Below are positions 25,770 through 35,037 of a stretch of 64,000 nucleotides of DNA, one piece after another (position 1 is the first letter of the stretch; each line of letters starts with the position of its first letter). This stretch comes from an uncultured Bacteroidales bacterium. Its GTDB lineage: Bacteria; Bacteroidota; Bacteroidia; Bacteroidales; Bacteroidaceae. The stretch is from assembly GCA_902801325.1 (NCBI GenBank), contig CADCHQ010000015.1, positions 1 to 64,000 on the forward strand. Direction: 5' to 3'. The position numbers and the translations under genes are program-made. The notes beneath the pieces were generated by a model. The model had not been told where the DNA came from and searched no databases. It saw only the letters and a program-made list of their open reading frames with translations.

Positions 25770-27363
25770 CAACTAGAGCCTTACCAGCCTCGTTGGTGGT
25801 GTACTTGCCAAAGTTCTTGATGAAGCGAGCTGCCAAATCCTTAGCCTTCTCCTCCCAGATGCTGGCCTCAGCGTAGGTGTCGCGAGGATCGAGGATAGCG
25901 GGATTTACGTTGGGCAGTTCGGTGGGAACCTCGAAGTCGAAGAAAGGAATCTTCTTCGTGGGAGCCTTCAGGATGCTGCCATCCAGAATAGCGTCGATGA
26001 TACCACGAGTGTCGGGGATAGAGATACGCTTGCCAGTACCGTTCCAACCGGTGTTAACCAGATAAGCCTTGGCACCGCTCTTCTCCATCTTCTTCACCAG
26101 TTCCTCAGCATACTTTGTGGGATGCAACTCCAGGAATGCCTGGCCGAAGCAAGCAGAGAATGTGGGAGTGGGCTCAGTGATACCGCGCTCTGTACCAGCC
26201 AACTTAGCAGTGAAACCAGAGAGGAAGTAGTACTTCGTCTGCTCAGGAGTCAGGATGCTTACGGGAGGCAGTACGCCGAATGCGTCGGCAGAGAGGAAGA
26301 TAACGTTCTTGGCATCGGGACCAGCGCTCTTGCCGTTCACCTTCTGGGCAATCTTCTCGATGTGGTTGATGGGGTAGCTGACGCGGGTGTTCTCGGTCAC
26401 GCTCTTGTCGGCGAAGTCAATCTTGCCGTCGGCGGCAACGGTCACGTTCTCCAGCAGGGCATTGCGCTTGATGGCACCGTAAATGTCGGGCTCGTTTTCC
26501 TTAGAGAGGTTGATAACCTTGGCATAGCAGCCGCCCTCGAGGTTGAAGACGCCCTCATCGTCCCATCCGTGCTCGTCGTCACCGATGAGCAGACGCTTGG
26601 GGTCGGTTGAAAGGGTGGTCTTACCTGTACCAGACAGACCGAAGAAGATGGCAGTGTTCTTACCTTCCATGTCGGTGTTGGCAGAGCAGTGCATGCTGGC
26701 AATACCCTGCAGGGGCAGGTAGTAGTTCTGCATCGAGAACATACCCTTCTTCATCTCGCCACCGTACCAGGTGTTGATGATTACCTGCTCGCGGCTGGTG
26801 GTATTGAAGGCTACGCAGGTCTCAGAGTTCAGGCCGAGTTCCTTGTAGTTCTCAACCTTAGCCTTAGAGGCATTGTAGATGACGAAGTTGGGCTCGAAGT
26901 TCTTCAGCTCCTCTTCGGTGGGCTGGATGAACATGTTCTTCACAAAGTGAGCCTGCCATGCAACCTCCACGATGAAGCGGACAGCCAGGCGGGTGGCCTC
27001 GTTGGCACCGCAGAAGGCGTCAACCACATACAGCTGCTTGTTGCACAGCTCCTTGATGGCGATGTCCTTCACCTTGGCCCAAACCTCCTCGCTCATGGGG
27101 TGGTTGTCGTTCTTGTACTCCTCGGTGGTCCACCATACCTTGTCGTGGCTCTGAGCGTCGTCCACGATGTACTTGTCCTTGGGGCTACGGCCGGTGTAGA
27201 TACCCGTCATCACGTTCACGGCGTTCAGTTCGGTGTTCACACCCTTGTCGTAGCCGGTCAGGCCTGCCTTGGTTTCTTCCTCGAAGAGGAACTCATACGA
27301 AGGATTGTGTGCAATCACGGTCGAACCCGTGATGCCATACTTGGTTAAATCTAAGTTTGCCAT
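25750..27363 (-). CDS. pckA: Phosphoenolpyruvate carboxykinase (ATP)
   Basis: The 537-residue enzyme interconverts oxaloacetate and phosphoenolpyruvate with ATP/ADP. The P-loop [11 protein letters not shown] is near residue 245. The substrate-site segment [11 protein letters not shown] is near 55, and later WWTTEEYKN and [18 protein letters not shown] also match the ATP-dependent family. Length is normal. In Prevotella-like fermenters it mainly fixes CO2 towards succinate. It diverges from upp and ends in a strong terminator. Confidence 0.97.
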   Translation of the reverse strand: MANLDLTKYGITGSTVIAHNPSYEFLFEEETKAGLTGYDKGVNTELNAVNVMTGIYTGRSPKDKYIVDDAQSHDKVWWTTEEYKNDNHPMSEEVWAKVKDIAIKELCNKQLYVVDAFCGANEATRLAVRFIVEVAWQAHFVKNMFIQPTEEELKNFEPNFVIYNASKAKVENYKELGLNSETCVAFNTTSREQVIINTWYGGEMKKGMFSMQNYYLPLQGIASMHCSANTDMEGKNTAIFFGLSGTGKTTLSTDPKRLLIGDDEHGWDDEGVFNLEGGCYAKVINLSKENEPDIYGAIKRNALLENVTVAADGKIDFADKSVTENTRVSYPINHIEKIAQKVNGKSAGPDAKNVIFLSADAFGVLPPVSILTPEQTKYYFLSGFTAKLAGTERGITEPTPTFSACFGQAFLELHPTKYAEELVKKMEKSGAKAYLVNTGWNGTGKRISIPDTRGIIDAILDGSILKAPTKKIPFFDFEVPTELPNVNPAILDPRDTYAEASIWEEKAKDLAARFIKNFGKYTTNEAGKALVAAGPKL

Positions 27364-27448
27364 GTGTTTATAATATAAAGGTTTAAAAGTTTAAAGTCTC
27401 AAAAAGGTTTGAGTTCATGGGTTACCCCATGTCCTCAATTTTCCGATG

Positions 27449-27456
27449 CAAAAATA
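27449..27456 (-). promoter_or_regulatory. pckA promoter -7 element
   Basis: TATTTTTG on the minus strand fits TAnnTTTG and predicts a leader of about 80 bases before the pckA ATG. Confidence 0.6.
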
Positions 27457-27575
27457 ATGAAAAATTACGAATAATTAGGTACCAACAACACTTTTTTCCA
27501 TTCCCTAAGCAGTTATTTTTTTCATATAGCATGCTTTTGGTATGCAGAGATTACAAACAATTCATAAATATTTGC

Positions 27576-27583
27576 TAATTTTG
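27576..27583 (+). promoter_or_regulatory. upp promoter -7 element
   Basis: TAATTTTG fits TAnnTTTG, about 48 bases before the upp ATG. Confidence 0.5.
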
Positions 27584-27630
27584 TCTCACATAAGACACAT
27601 AACATCTAACATTTGACATCTTTTACAACC

Positions 27631-28287
27631 ATGAAAATTATTAATCTTAGTGAACAGAACACCGTCATGAATCATTTCATGGCCGAGATTCGCGACAAAA
27701 GCTATCAGAAGAATCGTGCCCTCTTTCGCAACAACATCCGTCGCATCGGCGAGATGATGGCTTACGAGATTTCAAAGACACTTACCTACAAACCCAAACT
27801 GGTCACTACCCCACTGGGTACTTGTGAGGTCTCGGTCATCAAAGACGACCTGCTGTTGGCCACCGTCTTGCGTGCAGGACTACCCTTCCACGAAGGATTC
27901 CTCCACGTCTTCGACCACGCCGAGAATGCTTTCGTATCGGCTTTCCGCATGTACACCAACCGCGAGCACACAGAAGTGGGCATCCACACCGAATACATGG
28001 CCTCGCCCAGCGTCAAGGGCAAGACCCTCATCATCGTCGACCCGATGTTGGCCACAGGCGGAAGCATGGTAGCAGCCTACGAGGCTTTACTCAAGACTGG
28101 CAAACCGCATCAAGTGCACATCGCAAGCGTCATTGGTACTCCCGAAGGAGTGGAGATGCTCGAGAAGAATGTCGGTGAAGATGTCACCCTTTGGTGTGCG
28201 GCTATCGATCCGGGCATGAACGAACACAAATACATCGTTCCGGGCTTCGGCGACTGCGGTGACCTGTGTTATGGAGAGAAATTGTAG
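27631..28287 (+). CDS. upp: Uracil phosphoribosyltransferase
   Basis: A 218-residue pyrimidine-salvage enzyme making UMP from uracil and PRPP. The PRPP-binding motif VDPMLATGGSM is near residue 136, and the C-terminal PGFGDCGDLCYGE with the uracil-binding loop is characteristic. The frame also opens with a TTG six codons earlier; the ATG is preferred because it begins the conserved N-terminus. It converges on the xylanase gene with a shared terminator between them. Confidence 0.95.
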   Translation: MKIINLSEQNTVMNHFMAEIRDKSYQKNRALFRNNIRRIGEMMAYEISKTLTYKPKLVTTPLGTCEVSVIKDDLLLATVLRAGLPFHEGFLHVFDHAENAFVSAFRMYTNREHTEVGIHTEYMASPSVKGKTLIIVDPMLATGGSMVAAYEALLKTGKPHQVHIASVIGTPEGVEMLEKNVGEDVTLWCAAIDPGMNEHKYIVPGFGDCGDLCYGEKL

Positions 28288-28320
28288 GAATAATTAAGAG
28301 TTAAGAATTAAAAGTTAAGA

Positions 28321-28363
28321 GTTCTTGCTCCGCATTGCTCACAGGCGTTTTAAAGGCCAAGCG
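28321..28363 (-). repeat. Dispersed CGCTCGGC...GAGCAAG repeat (minus, degenerate)
   Basis: The minus strand reads CGCTTGGCCTTTAAAACGCC, then a short spacer, then GCGGAGCAAGAACT. It is flanked by TTAAGAGTTAAGAATT-type sequence on both sides. Confidence 0.6.
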
Positions 28364-28397
28364 AAAAACTAAGAGTTAAAGCTAGAAACAAACAAAA

Positions 28398-28430
28398 AGA
28401 GGGACGGCAGTTTTATCGTCCCTCTTCGTT
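28398..28430. terminator. Bidirectional terminator between upp and the GH10 gene
   Basis: AGAGGGACG, loop GCAGTTTTAT, CGTCCCTCT, with A-rich sequence on the left and a T-rich tail on the right, so it can end both convergent transcripts. Confidence 0.8.
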
Positions 28431-28448
28431 TATTATACCAATACTTGT

Positions 28449-31070
28449 TTACTTTCTCAGTACCTTTCTGCCATTGATGATTACAATACCCTTATAAGTA
28501 TCGTCAACCTTCATTCCCTGGAGATTATAGGCAACCTGCTGCTTGGGCTCAATAGTCTGAACTTCCTCTACGCCTGTGTTTAAGGTGCAGATTAGTTTCA
28601 GTTTGTCGATGTTGCAATTGGCACCAGTGATGGTTATGCGCAGGATCTGGTTGCCTTCCTTCAAATCCTGAGTGAAGTCACCCGTCACTGTCTTATAGGT
28701 ACCCCAGTCGTTGCTGGCTGTCTGCGGAACATTAACCTTTGCCACAGTAGTTACCCTGCTACCACTTACAAGCCCAATGCTGAAGCCCGAATTGGTAGTA
28801 CCCGAAGAAACCACAGCCTCATAGCTGTATTTACCGGGTTCTGTCACATTGATGCTGTACTCCAACCATTCGTTGGCTGCAGTATAGCCAATGCACGTAC
28901 CACCATTGCCTTTCACGAAGTCAACACCTTCGGCATCACTACGATAGTTGACATCGCCCTCACGGGTTGCATCGCTGTCGTGGAAGGTAAAGCCTTCACC
29001 GCCTCTATCGAAGTTTTCAGCCTCTATCAATCCAGGAATGGTAATCACGCTTCTATAAGGCTGACGCTTGGCATTCACTCTCAGGGTCTTGACTGCAGAA
29101 GTGCGGCACTTGCCTTCAACACTGGCGGCAATAGCAACAATGTTATATGTACCCTTTTCCGTAGGAACGAACTCAACTGTGTACGGTGCTTCAGTCAGTG
29201 TGCCCAACAATAGGTTGTTGGCATAAATATCCACGTGGTCAATGGTGCTTGTCGTAGATCTTGCAGATGCTGTAATCACTGTTGTGTCACCCACAGAAAC
29301 GATATTAGGTCTTACCGAAGAAACGGTGGAAGTGATGTACTTATCTTCTTCGTAACGTGTGAACGTGATGTTCTTGATCTTGAATCCGCCCTTGTCTATC
29401 AACAGGCTAAGTACGTGTCTACCTGCGGTCAAGGGCACCAAGAGCTGGCCATGCATAGTCTTATAAGTATTGACGCTACCTGTCTTGGGCACAGAAATAA
29501 ACTCGGAAAGATAGGTAAGATTGTCGAACGTGTATTCCGCCAGATGGAACATGCCACTAGAATTGCCCGAAGCGACCTCTGCGTCAAAAGCATAGATTCC
29601 GTCTTCAGTCACATCAACAGTGTATTCCATCCATGCACCGTCGCTGTTGGTCGTAGTCAAAGTGCGTGCAGCATTATAATAGGAAACGCCCGATGCACCT
29701 CTGTCGAACTCAATTATATTAATCGTTCCGGGCAATTGAGGAATAGCCTCGGAATAAGGCCTGTGCTTGGTGGCCACATTCAGGACAGTTATACGAGAAA
29801 AACGCTCGTAGGTAGCACCATCGGTTGTGGTAACCACGGCCTTCAACGTCTTCTGACCAGGTGCGGATGATGTGTATTCTGCAAGATAAGGAGCTTCAGT
29901 CATTGTGGCAACCAGTGTCGTGCCATCGTAGAGTTCCACCTTTTCGATGGTTTTTGTGGCCATCTTTGCACGTACCATGATGGGCAGAGTGTCACCTCTG
30001 GCCACATTCAAGGAAGCAGGACGAATATATACTGAGGCCTCTTTCTTCATGCCTGGGAAGGGGCTCTTTGCATTCTTGGCAGCATCCGTCTGCATGTATC
30101 CACGCAACCATGTCATAGCAGGACGGTCTTCCCACGTGTTATCGCGGATGATACCAGAGTTACCATCAGTGGTCCAAGTGTGCCCATAGATGTAACCCCA
30201 AAGGGTAATGCCTGCACAGTAGTCTTTCTCCCACATGTAAGGTATCTGCTCCTTGAAGCGCTGCTCCTGCAAGGCATCATCACTCGTACCGATGTCGTAC
30301 TCCGTGCTGTACATAGGCATCTTCAGGGCATTCTGTATCCTTGACTCTGACGACTTAAACTTGTCGATGTTACAATCCGTCAGATCATGACTCTGACACC
30401 CATAGGCGTCAATGGGAGCACCTGCATCTCGCAAGGTCTGAACCAGGTTGATGTACTGGTCGGTATTCCACTGGAAGGTATTGAAGTCATTGTAGATAAG
30501 GATAGCATCAGGCCAACGCTCATAAGCCATCTCAAAGGCTTTGATGAGCCAGTCGTAACCCGTCTTTCCGCCACCACCCAGTGACGCTTTAATCATCGGG
30601 TTTCCGGGTTGATGCCCGTCAATGGCTTCATTGACCACATCAATCAAGGGAAGCGTCGAATACTTGCTCTTAACCGCATTGAACCAAGTCACGATGGCAG
30701 CATAGCGGTCGTTAACGGGGAGATTGTCAAGCCAACCCGGATACTGAGCGCCCCACACCAATGCATGGAACTTATGGGGAAAGCTGTGCTGTTTAGCATA
30801 GTTAAAGGCTCTGTCAGCCCCGCCCCAGTTGAAACTACCCCTCGTGCCCTCAACTGAAGCCCATTTCGATTCGTTCTCACACGTAATCTGGTTCCACAGC
30901 GTGTAGAAAGGTTCTTTACCAAAGTCCACTTGGTAAGATGTGGTGATATTGCCCAGGAACTTGTCTGGGTTCGATGACAACTGAGCATGAACCTTTGAAG
31001 GCAGCATGCAAGATGAGCCCACAAAAAGTGTCAACGCAAATGATGATAATACTCGAGTAATCTTACGCAT
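28449..31070 (-). CDS. Endo-1,4-beta-xylanase, GH10, with two carbohydrate-binding modules
   Basis: An 873-residue secreted enzyme. After the signal peptide comes a GH10 barrel (about 35-330) with the acid/base Glu in DVVNEAIDG and the nucleophile Glu in STEYDIG. Two repeats of an Ig-like domain plus a CBM6-like domain follow (the second with IEAENFDRGGEGF). The C-terminus (AYNLQGMKVDDTYKGIVIING then RKVLRK) resembles a T9SS tail. Upstream ATGs at 31124 and 31097 would start before or at the predicted transcript start; the promoter element at 31112-31119 favours 31070. It degrades xylan backbone. Confidence 0.93.
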   Translation of the reverse strand: MRKITRVLSSFALTLFVGSSCMLPSKVHAQLSSNPDKFLGNITTSYQVDFGKEPFYTLWNQITCENESKWASVEGTRGSFNWGGADRAFNYAKQHSFPHKFHALVWGAQYPGWLDNLPVNDRYAAIVTWFNAVKSKYSTLPLIDVVNEAIDGHQPGNPMIKASLGGGGKTGYDWLIKAFEMAYERWPDAILIYNDFNTFQWNTDQYINLVQTLRDAGAPIDAYGCQSHDLTDCNIDKFKSSESRIQNALKMPMYSTEYDIGTSDDALQEQRFKEQIPYMWEKDYCAGITLWGYIYGHTWTTDGNSGIIRDNTWEDRPAMTWLRGYMQTDAAKNAKSPFPGMKKEASVYIRPASLNVARGDTLPIMVRAKMATKTIEKVELYDGTTLVATMTEAPYLAEYTSSAPGQKTLKAVVTTTDGATYERFSRITVLNVATKHRPYSEAIPQLPGTINIIEFDRGASGVSYYNAARTLTTTNSDGAWMEYTVDVTEDGIYAFDAEVASGNSSGMFHLAEYTFDNLTYLSEFISVPKTGSVNTYKTMHGQLLVPLTAGRHVLSLLIDKGGFKIKNITFTRYEEDKYITSTVSSVRPNIVSVGDTTVITASARSTTSTIDHVDIYANNLLLGTLTEAPYTVEFVPTEKGTYNIVAIAASVEGKCRTSAVKTLRVNAKRQPYRSVITIPGLIEAENFDRGGEGFTFHDSDATREGDVNYRSDAEGVDFVKGNGGTCIGYTAANEWLEYSINVTEPGKYSYEAVVSSGTTNSGFSIGLVSGSRVTTVAKVNVPQTASNDWGTYKTVTGDFTQDLKEGNQILRITITGANCNIDKLKLICTLNTGVEEVQTIEPKQQVAYNLQGMKVDDTYKGIVIINGRKVLRK

Positions 31071-31111
31071 AAAAGTATGAGTTTTTAGTGATTTCATGTA
31101 ATAATACGCTG

Positions 31112-31119
31112 CAAAGTTA
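31112..31119 (-). promoter_or_regulatory. GH10 xylanase promoter -7 element
   Basis: TAACTTTG on the minus strand fits TAnnTTTG. It lies between two possible ATGs and so decides the start of the xylanase at 31070. Confidence 0.6.
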
Positions 31120-31242
31120 AACATAATCTATGAAACAACCTTATCTCCATGTTTCAAATTATTACGCCTTTACAACTTTTTAAGAAAAAAAGAAGAGGTA
31201 AAATACATATATAAAGAGGAATAACCCTTTCAATTTAACAAC

Positions 31243-31280
31243 AAAAGAGACCATGCCTAATGGCACAGTCTCTCTTTATC
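31243..31280 (-). terminator. korB terminator
   Basis: AGAGAC-ca-TGCC, loop TAAT, GGCA-ca-GTCTCT, a 10-bp hairpin with a small symmetric internal loop. A T-rich tail follows on the minus strand after the kor operon. Confidence 0.7.
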
Positions 31281-31324
31281 TTTTCTCTTTCCTCTCGCCT
31301 AAGCAGGGAGATAAAAGAGAAGCA

Positions 31325-32326
31325 TTATTTGACTTCCCAGATATCGTTGGTTTCGAGGAGTTCAGCAAAGGTGTGATAGTGCTTCTTTGCACTAACTTCC
31401 TCAATCTGAGCCTCTACGGCATCGTTGTAGGTAGGAGCTTCCACATCGCGAATAACACCCAGGGCAATGGGGAACCCATCGCCGTCGCCCATCAAAGCGA
31501 GTTTCAGTTGCAAGGTATTGTCCTGACAATGGGCATCGTGAACAAGAATGTCGTCGATGGTGTAACCATCCTTGCCTATTTCCACCTTCTTCAGGCCGAA
31601 GCCATCCTGCACCAGTCCGAACTCGTTATTCTCACCGAACACCAGAGGCTTTCCGTGCTCCACGTAGATGGCATTCTTCTGGCGACCTTCTTTCGAGTAT
31701 ACGCTCTCGTGCGTACCATCGTTAAAGATGACGCAGTTCTGCAGAATCTCGCAAACGGAAGCACCCTTGTGGGCATGAGCCGCCTTCAATATGGCAATAG
31801 TGCCTGGAGCATCAGTGGCCACAGCACGAGCGAAGAAGCGTCCGCGAGCACCAAAACAAAGTTCGGCAGGACGGAACGGGTCTTCAACTGTACCGTAAGG
31901 ACTAGACTTGGAAACGAAGCCTCTTGGGCTAGTGGGCGAGTATTGTCCTTTGGTCAGACCATAGATGCGATTATTCAGAAGAATCATGTTCAGGTCGATG
32001 TTCCTGCGATTGGCGTGAATGAAATGGTTACCTCCGATGGCCAGTCCATCGCCATCACCACTCACCTGCCATACGTCGAGCTTGGAGTTAGCCACCTTGC
32101 AACCCGTTGCAATTGCAGCTGCACGACCGTGAATCGTATTCATGCCATACGTTGCCATATAGTGTGGCAGACGGCTCGAACAACCAATACCACTGATGAC
32201 TGCAATATTCTCGGGCGCCGTACCTATCTCTGCCAACGCCTTATGAAACGAAGCGAGGAAGAAGTGGTCGCCACATCCAGGGCACCATCTTGGTTGGCCC
32301 TTCTTATAATCCTGTGCTGTATACAT
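31325..32326 (-). CDS. korB: 2-oxoglutarate:ferredoxin oxidoreductase subunit beta
   Basis: A 333-residue TPP-binding subunit. CPGCGDHFF (Cys 15 and 18) opens the protein, and the TPP-Mg motif GDGDGLAIGGNHFIHA is near residue 100, with NNRIYGLTKGQ after it. With KorA it oxidatively decarboxylates 2-oxoglutarate to succinyl-CoA, or works in reverse, using ferredoxin. The gene is the last of the kor operon and is separated from korA by an inserted four-helix-bundle gene. Confidence 0.93.
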   Translation of the reverse strand: MYTAQDYKKGQPRWCPGCGDHFFLASFHKALAEIGTAPENIAVISGIGCSSRLPHYMATYGMNTIHGRAAAIATGCKVANSKLDVWQVSGDGDGLAIGGNHFIHANRRNIDLNMILLNNRIYGLTKGQYSPTSPRGFVSKSSPYGTVEDPFRPAELCFGARGRFFARAVATDAPGTIAILKAAHAHKGASVCEILQNCVIFNDGTHESVYSKEGRQKNAIYVEHGKPLVFGENNEFGLVQDGFGLKKVEIGKDGYTIDDILVHDAHCQDNTLQLKLALMGDGDGFPIALGVIRDVEAPTYNDAVEAQIEEVSAKKHYHTFAELLETNDIWEVK

Positions 32327-32329
32327 CTT

Positions 32330-32360
32330 AATTAAGAGTTAAGAATTAAGAGTTAAGAAA
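32330..32360 (+). repeat. Left flank repeat of the four-helix-bundle insertion
   Basis: AATTAAGAGTTAAGAATTAA then GAGTTAAG, between the korB start and the inserted gene's stop. An inverted counterpart lies at 32747-32771. Confidence 0.6.
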
Positions 32361-32738
32361 ATTAGTTTTGTTATCAAACTTATCAGAGTTCTCTTTTGTC
32401 GTTCTCACAATAGAGGCCAATATTGATGTTATCTCATGGGCTTCATCATGAATCGATTTAAAGGTTTTATCGTCTATATATTCACTATCATGTAAGAGTT
32501 CTATCCAATAGAGTGTCTCATTCGCTTCTTTTAAGGCAATTGATGCTTTATTCACAAAGTCAGCCCGACTTTGGGCAAACTTGGCTTCACGCATCATGGC
32601 ACCTATGGAAGTACCGCTGCGAAGTAATTGTTTCGACAACACATATTCACTATGTTGCTTGCTCAAATACTTGTAGGCCTTCACAATACGCAGAGCAAAT
32701 TTATATGTGCGTTCCTCTATAGGATTGTCTTGAGTCAT
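32346..32738 (-). CDS. Four-helix-bundle protein (S23/IVP-like) inserted in the kor operon
   Basis: A 130-residue helical protein with the TIGR02436-type pattern: YKFALRIVKAYKYLSKQ, SGTSIGAMMREAK, SRADFVNKASIALKEANETL and YWIELL. The family is encoded by intervening sequences in some 23S rRNA genes, and relatives serve as diversity-generating-retroelement accessory proteins; its function is poorly known. It lies between korA and korB and is flanked by near-inverted copies of TTAAGAATTAAGAGTTAAG, which looks like an insertion into the operon. No reverse transcriptase is visible nearby. Confidence 0.85.
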   Translation of the reverse strand: MTQDNPIEERTYKFALRIVKAYKYLSKQHSEYVLSKQLLRSGTSIGAMMREAKFAQSRADFVNKASIALKEANETLYWIELLHDSEYIDDKTFKSIHDEAHEITSILASIVRTTKENSDKFDNKTNFLNS

Positions 32739-32746
32739 ATTGAATC

Positions 32747-32771
32747 TTTCTTAATTCTTAACTCTTAATTA
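32747..32771 (-). repeat. Right flank repeat of the four-helix-bundle insertion
   Basis: TTTCTTAATTCTTAACTCTT then AATTA on the plus strand, the inverse of the left flank. It provides the last korA codons (IIKS and stop). Confidence 0.6.
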
Positions 32772-34593
32772 TGCGAGTGAACGAGGTGACGAGTTCCGAG
32801 GTGTTGAAGGGCTGTCCCTTAACTTGGTTGAACTGCTGGGGAACAAAGCCATCGACCTTCATGCGGAGGTATGAGGCAAGCTGACCCATGTTCTGTTCGG
32901 CCACAACAACCTTCGGATACTTCTTGAGCACTTCTGCGGTGTTCTTGGGCAAGGGATTGATGTAACGGAACTGCGCCATTGCCACCTTGTGACCCTGAGC
33001 GCGAAGCTCGTCCATCGCCGTATGCAGATGGCCATAAGTAGAACCGAAGCCAACGATGAGCAATTCTGCATCGTCTTTGTCGCCCAGCACTTCGAGGTCG
33101 GGCACTTGAATGTTGTCGATCTTCTGCTGGCGCAAACGCGTCATCAGGTCGTGGTTCTCAGGATTGGTGGAGATGGCACCGGTCTTGTTATCTTTCTCAA
33201 GTCCGCCAAGAATATGGGTAAAGCCCTCTCGACCTGGGATTGCCCAATAGCGAACGCCCTCTGCATTGCGCTGATATGGAGTCCACTCGCCACGCAACTG
33301 CTCAGGCACGTAAGGAGGATTGATAGCAGGATACTCATCGAGATTAGGCAGACGGAAAGCTGCTGAACCGTTTGCGATGTACGCATCGGTCAGGAGAACG
33401 ACTGGGGTCATATGTTCCAATGCCATCTTCGAAGCGTCATAGGCAGCATCGAAGCAATCGGCAGGGCTCAAAGCCGCCAACACGGGCATGGGGCTCTCAC
33501 CATTTCTGCCGAAGAGAACCTGCAGGAGGTCGGTCTGTTCCGATTTCGTGGGCAGACCCGTAGCAGGACCTCCACGCTGAACATCGAGCAGCACCAAGGG
33601 AAGCTCCATAATCACAGCCAGATTCATGGCTTCGCTCTTCAGGCAAACACCAGGGCCGCTGGTGCTGGTAACAGCCAAAGCGCCGGCATAGGACGCACCT
33701 ACGGCAGAGGCGCAACCAGAAATCTCGTCCTCACACTGAACCGTGACAACGCCAAGACTCTTATGCTTTGAGAGTTCGTGAAGCACGTCTGTGGCAGGAG
33801 TGATGGGATAGGAACCCAGATAGAGCTTAAGTCCGGCCTTCTCTGCAGCAGCAATGAAGCCGTAAGCAGTGGCTTTGTTACCCGTGATGTCCATATATCT
33901 GCCAGGCACTTTTTGATGGGTCTCGATGCGATAGACATTGGTTGCCGACGAATGGGTATTGTGTCCGTAGTCGTAACCAGCCTGAATCACACGGATGTTG
34001 GCCTCAGCTATGGCAGGCTTCTTGGCAAATTTCTCGCGCAGGAAGTTGAAAGCCACCTCGAGGTCGCGACTAAACAGCCAGCATACCAGACCTACGGCAA
34101 ACATGTTGCGACACTTCAGCATCGACTTCACATCCATACCGGTCTCTGCCAGGCAATCCTTCACCATCGTGGTCAAGGGGCAAGCAATGACGCGATCCGG
34201 GTCGATGCCCATCTCCTGGATGGGGTCTTCCGTCTGGAACTCGGCCTTTTGCAAATCCTTAGGACCAAAAGCGTCCGTGTCGATGATAATCGTGGCTCCA
34301 GGCTTGGCATAACGGTACTGAGTCTTCAGTGCAGCTGCATTCATGGCCACCAGCACATCGCATTTGTCGCCAGGCGTATAAACTTGTCCTGCACCGATGT
34401 GTACCTGATAACCACTCACACCCGTAAGCGAACCTTGCGGGGCACGAATGTCGGCAGGATAGTCAGGGAAAGTGCTGATACTGTTTCCTACGGTAGCAGA
34501 TACCGTTGAAAAAATGTTTCCGGCCAACTGCATACCGTCGCCGGAATCACCAGAGAAACGGACAACCACACTGTCCAGCTCCTTAATTTCCAT
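32758..34593 (-). CDS. korA: 2-oxoglutarate:ferredoxin oxidoreductase subunit alpha (gamma-alpha fusion)
   Basis: The 611-residue protein fuses the gamma domain (about 1-190; RFSGDSGDGMQLAGNIFSTV) to the pyrimidine-binding alpha domain (about 210-600; SYPITPATDVLHELSKHKSL then TSTSGPGVCLKSEAMNLAV), the usual Kor arrangement in Bacteroidota. It partners KorB in a reductive or oxidative TCA step. The C-terminal IIKS and the stop codon lie in the repeat that borders the inserted gene downstream, so the very end may have been altered. Confidence 0.93.
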   Translation of the reverse strand: MEIKELDSVVVRFSGDSGDGMQLAGNIFSTVSATVGNSISTFPDYPADIRAPQGSLTGVSGYQVHIGAGQVYTPGDKCDVLVAMNAAALKTQYRYAKPGATIIIDTDAFGPKDLQKAEFQTEDPIQEMGIDPDRVIACPLTTMVKDCLAETGMDVKSMLKCRNMFAVGLVCWLFSRDLEVAFNFLREKFAKKPAIAEANIRVIQAGYDYGHNTHSSATNVYRIETHQKVPGRYMDITGNKATAYGFIAAAEKAGLKLYLGSYPITPATDVLHELSKHKSLGVVTVQCEDEISGCASAVGASYAGALAVTSTSGPGVCLKSEAMNLAVIMELPLVLLDVQRGGPATGLPTKSEQTDLLQVLFGRNGESPMPVLAALSPADCFDAAYDASKMALEHMTPVVLLTDAYIANGSAAFRLPNLDEYPAINPPYVPEQLRGEWTPYQRNAEGVRYWAIPGREGFTHILGGLEKDNKTGAISTNPENHDLMTRLRQQKIDNIQVPDLEVLGDKDDAELLIVGFGSTYGHLHTAMDELRAQGHKVAMAQFRYINPLPKNTAEVLKKYPKVVVAEQNMGQLASYLRMKVDGFVPQQFNQVKGQPFNTSELVTSFTRIIKS

Positions 34594-34634
34594 CTTAACT
34601 TAATCTTTTAATCTTTAAACCTTAATTTCGGATG

Positions 34635-34706
34635 TACCCCCGCCGGGAATCGAACCCGGATTGGCGGTTTAGGAAACCGTAGTTCTATCCATTGAACTAC
34701 AGGGGC
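34635..34706 (-). tRNA. tRNA-Arg (anticodon CCT)
   Basis: 72 nt on the minus strand, with 7-bp acceptor stem GCCCCTG/CGGGGGT, D-arm GTTCAATGGATAGAAC, anticodon loop TTCCTAA and T-arm CCGGGTTCGATTCCCGG. The anticodon CCT reads AGG (Arg). The outermost anticodon-stem pair is an A-C mismatch. CCA is not encoded. Confidence 0.9.
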
Positions 34707-34722
34707 GCCAATAATTCGGCTG

Positions 34723-34730
34723 CAAAGATA
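34723..34730 (-). promoter_or_regulatory. tRNA-Arg promoter -7 element
   Basis: TATCTTTG on the minus strand fits TAnnTTTG and lies 17 bases before the tRNA. Confidence 0.65.
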
Positions 34731-34836
34731 ATGAAAATAGAGCGCAGAACAAAACAAACCGTTCGTTTTTTGTACCGAGATATCCCAAAAACAAGTATTA
34801 ACTCCTTTCGACGGTAGTCGAAGAGGTGGGATGCGG

Positions 34837-35034
34837 AAGACTTATACCTCATTCGCAGCGAACCAATGGTACAAATAAATCGAACCTAAGGCGCAAACGA
34901 ATCGAACCTATATTCGAGAGGCATCGAACCTATGTACGAGGAGCATCGAACCTAAGGTGCAAATTCGGAAGACCTATATCTTACTGACTGAAGAATCAGG
35001 TTCGACAACGGAAAGACCATAAAACGAAAAAAGG
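34837..35034. repeat. Array of nine degenerate 22-bp units (locus 1)
   Basis: CCTA or a variant of it recurs at 34841, 34863, 34885, 34907, 34929, 34951, 34973, 34995 and 35017, each step exactly 22 bases. Four central units start CGAACCTA and the other five CGAA or AAGA plus a variant. The other 14 bases of each unit vary freely. It fills most of the gap between tRNA-Arg and the DUF4834 gene and ends 4 bases before that gene's stop codon. The period is not a multiple of three, so it is not coding. Confidence 0.85.
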
Positions 35035-35037
35035 AGG

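Noticed and set aside
28449..31124. Longer GH10 product starting at 31124
   Set aside because: The -7 element TAACTTTG at 31112-31119 would lie inside that coding sequence; the ATG at 31070 begins right at the signal peptide.
32346..32738. Diversity-generating retroelement accessory gene
   Set aside because: No reverse transcriptase or variable-repeat/template-repeat pair is visible in the surroundings.
34837..35034. CRISPR array
   Set aside because: Units are 22 bp with only 8 similar bases and a 14-base remainder; the repeats are degenerate and there are no cas genes. CRISPR repeats are usually longer and near-identical.
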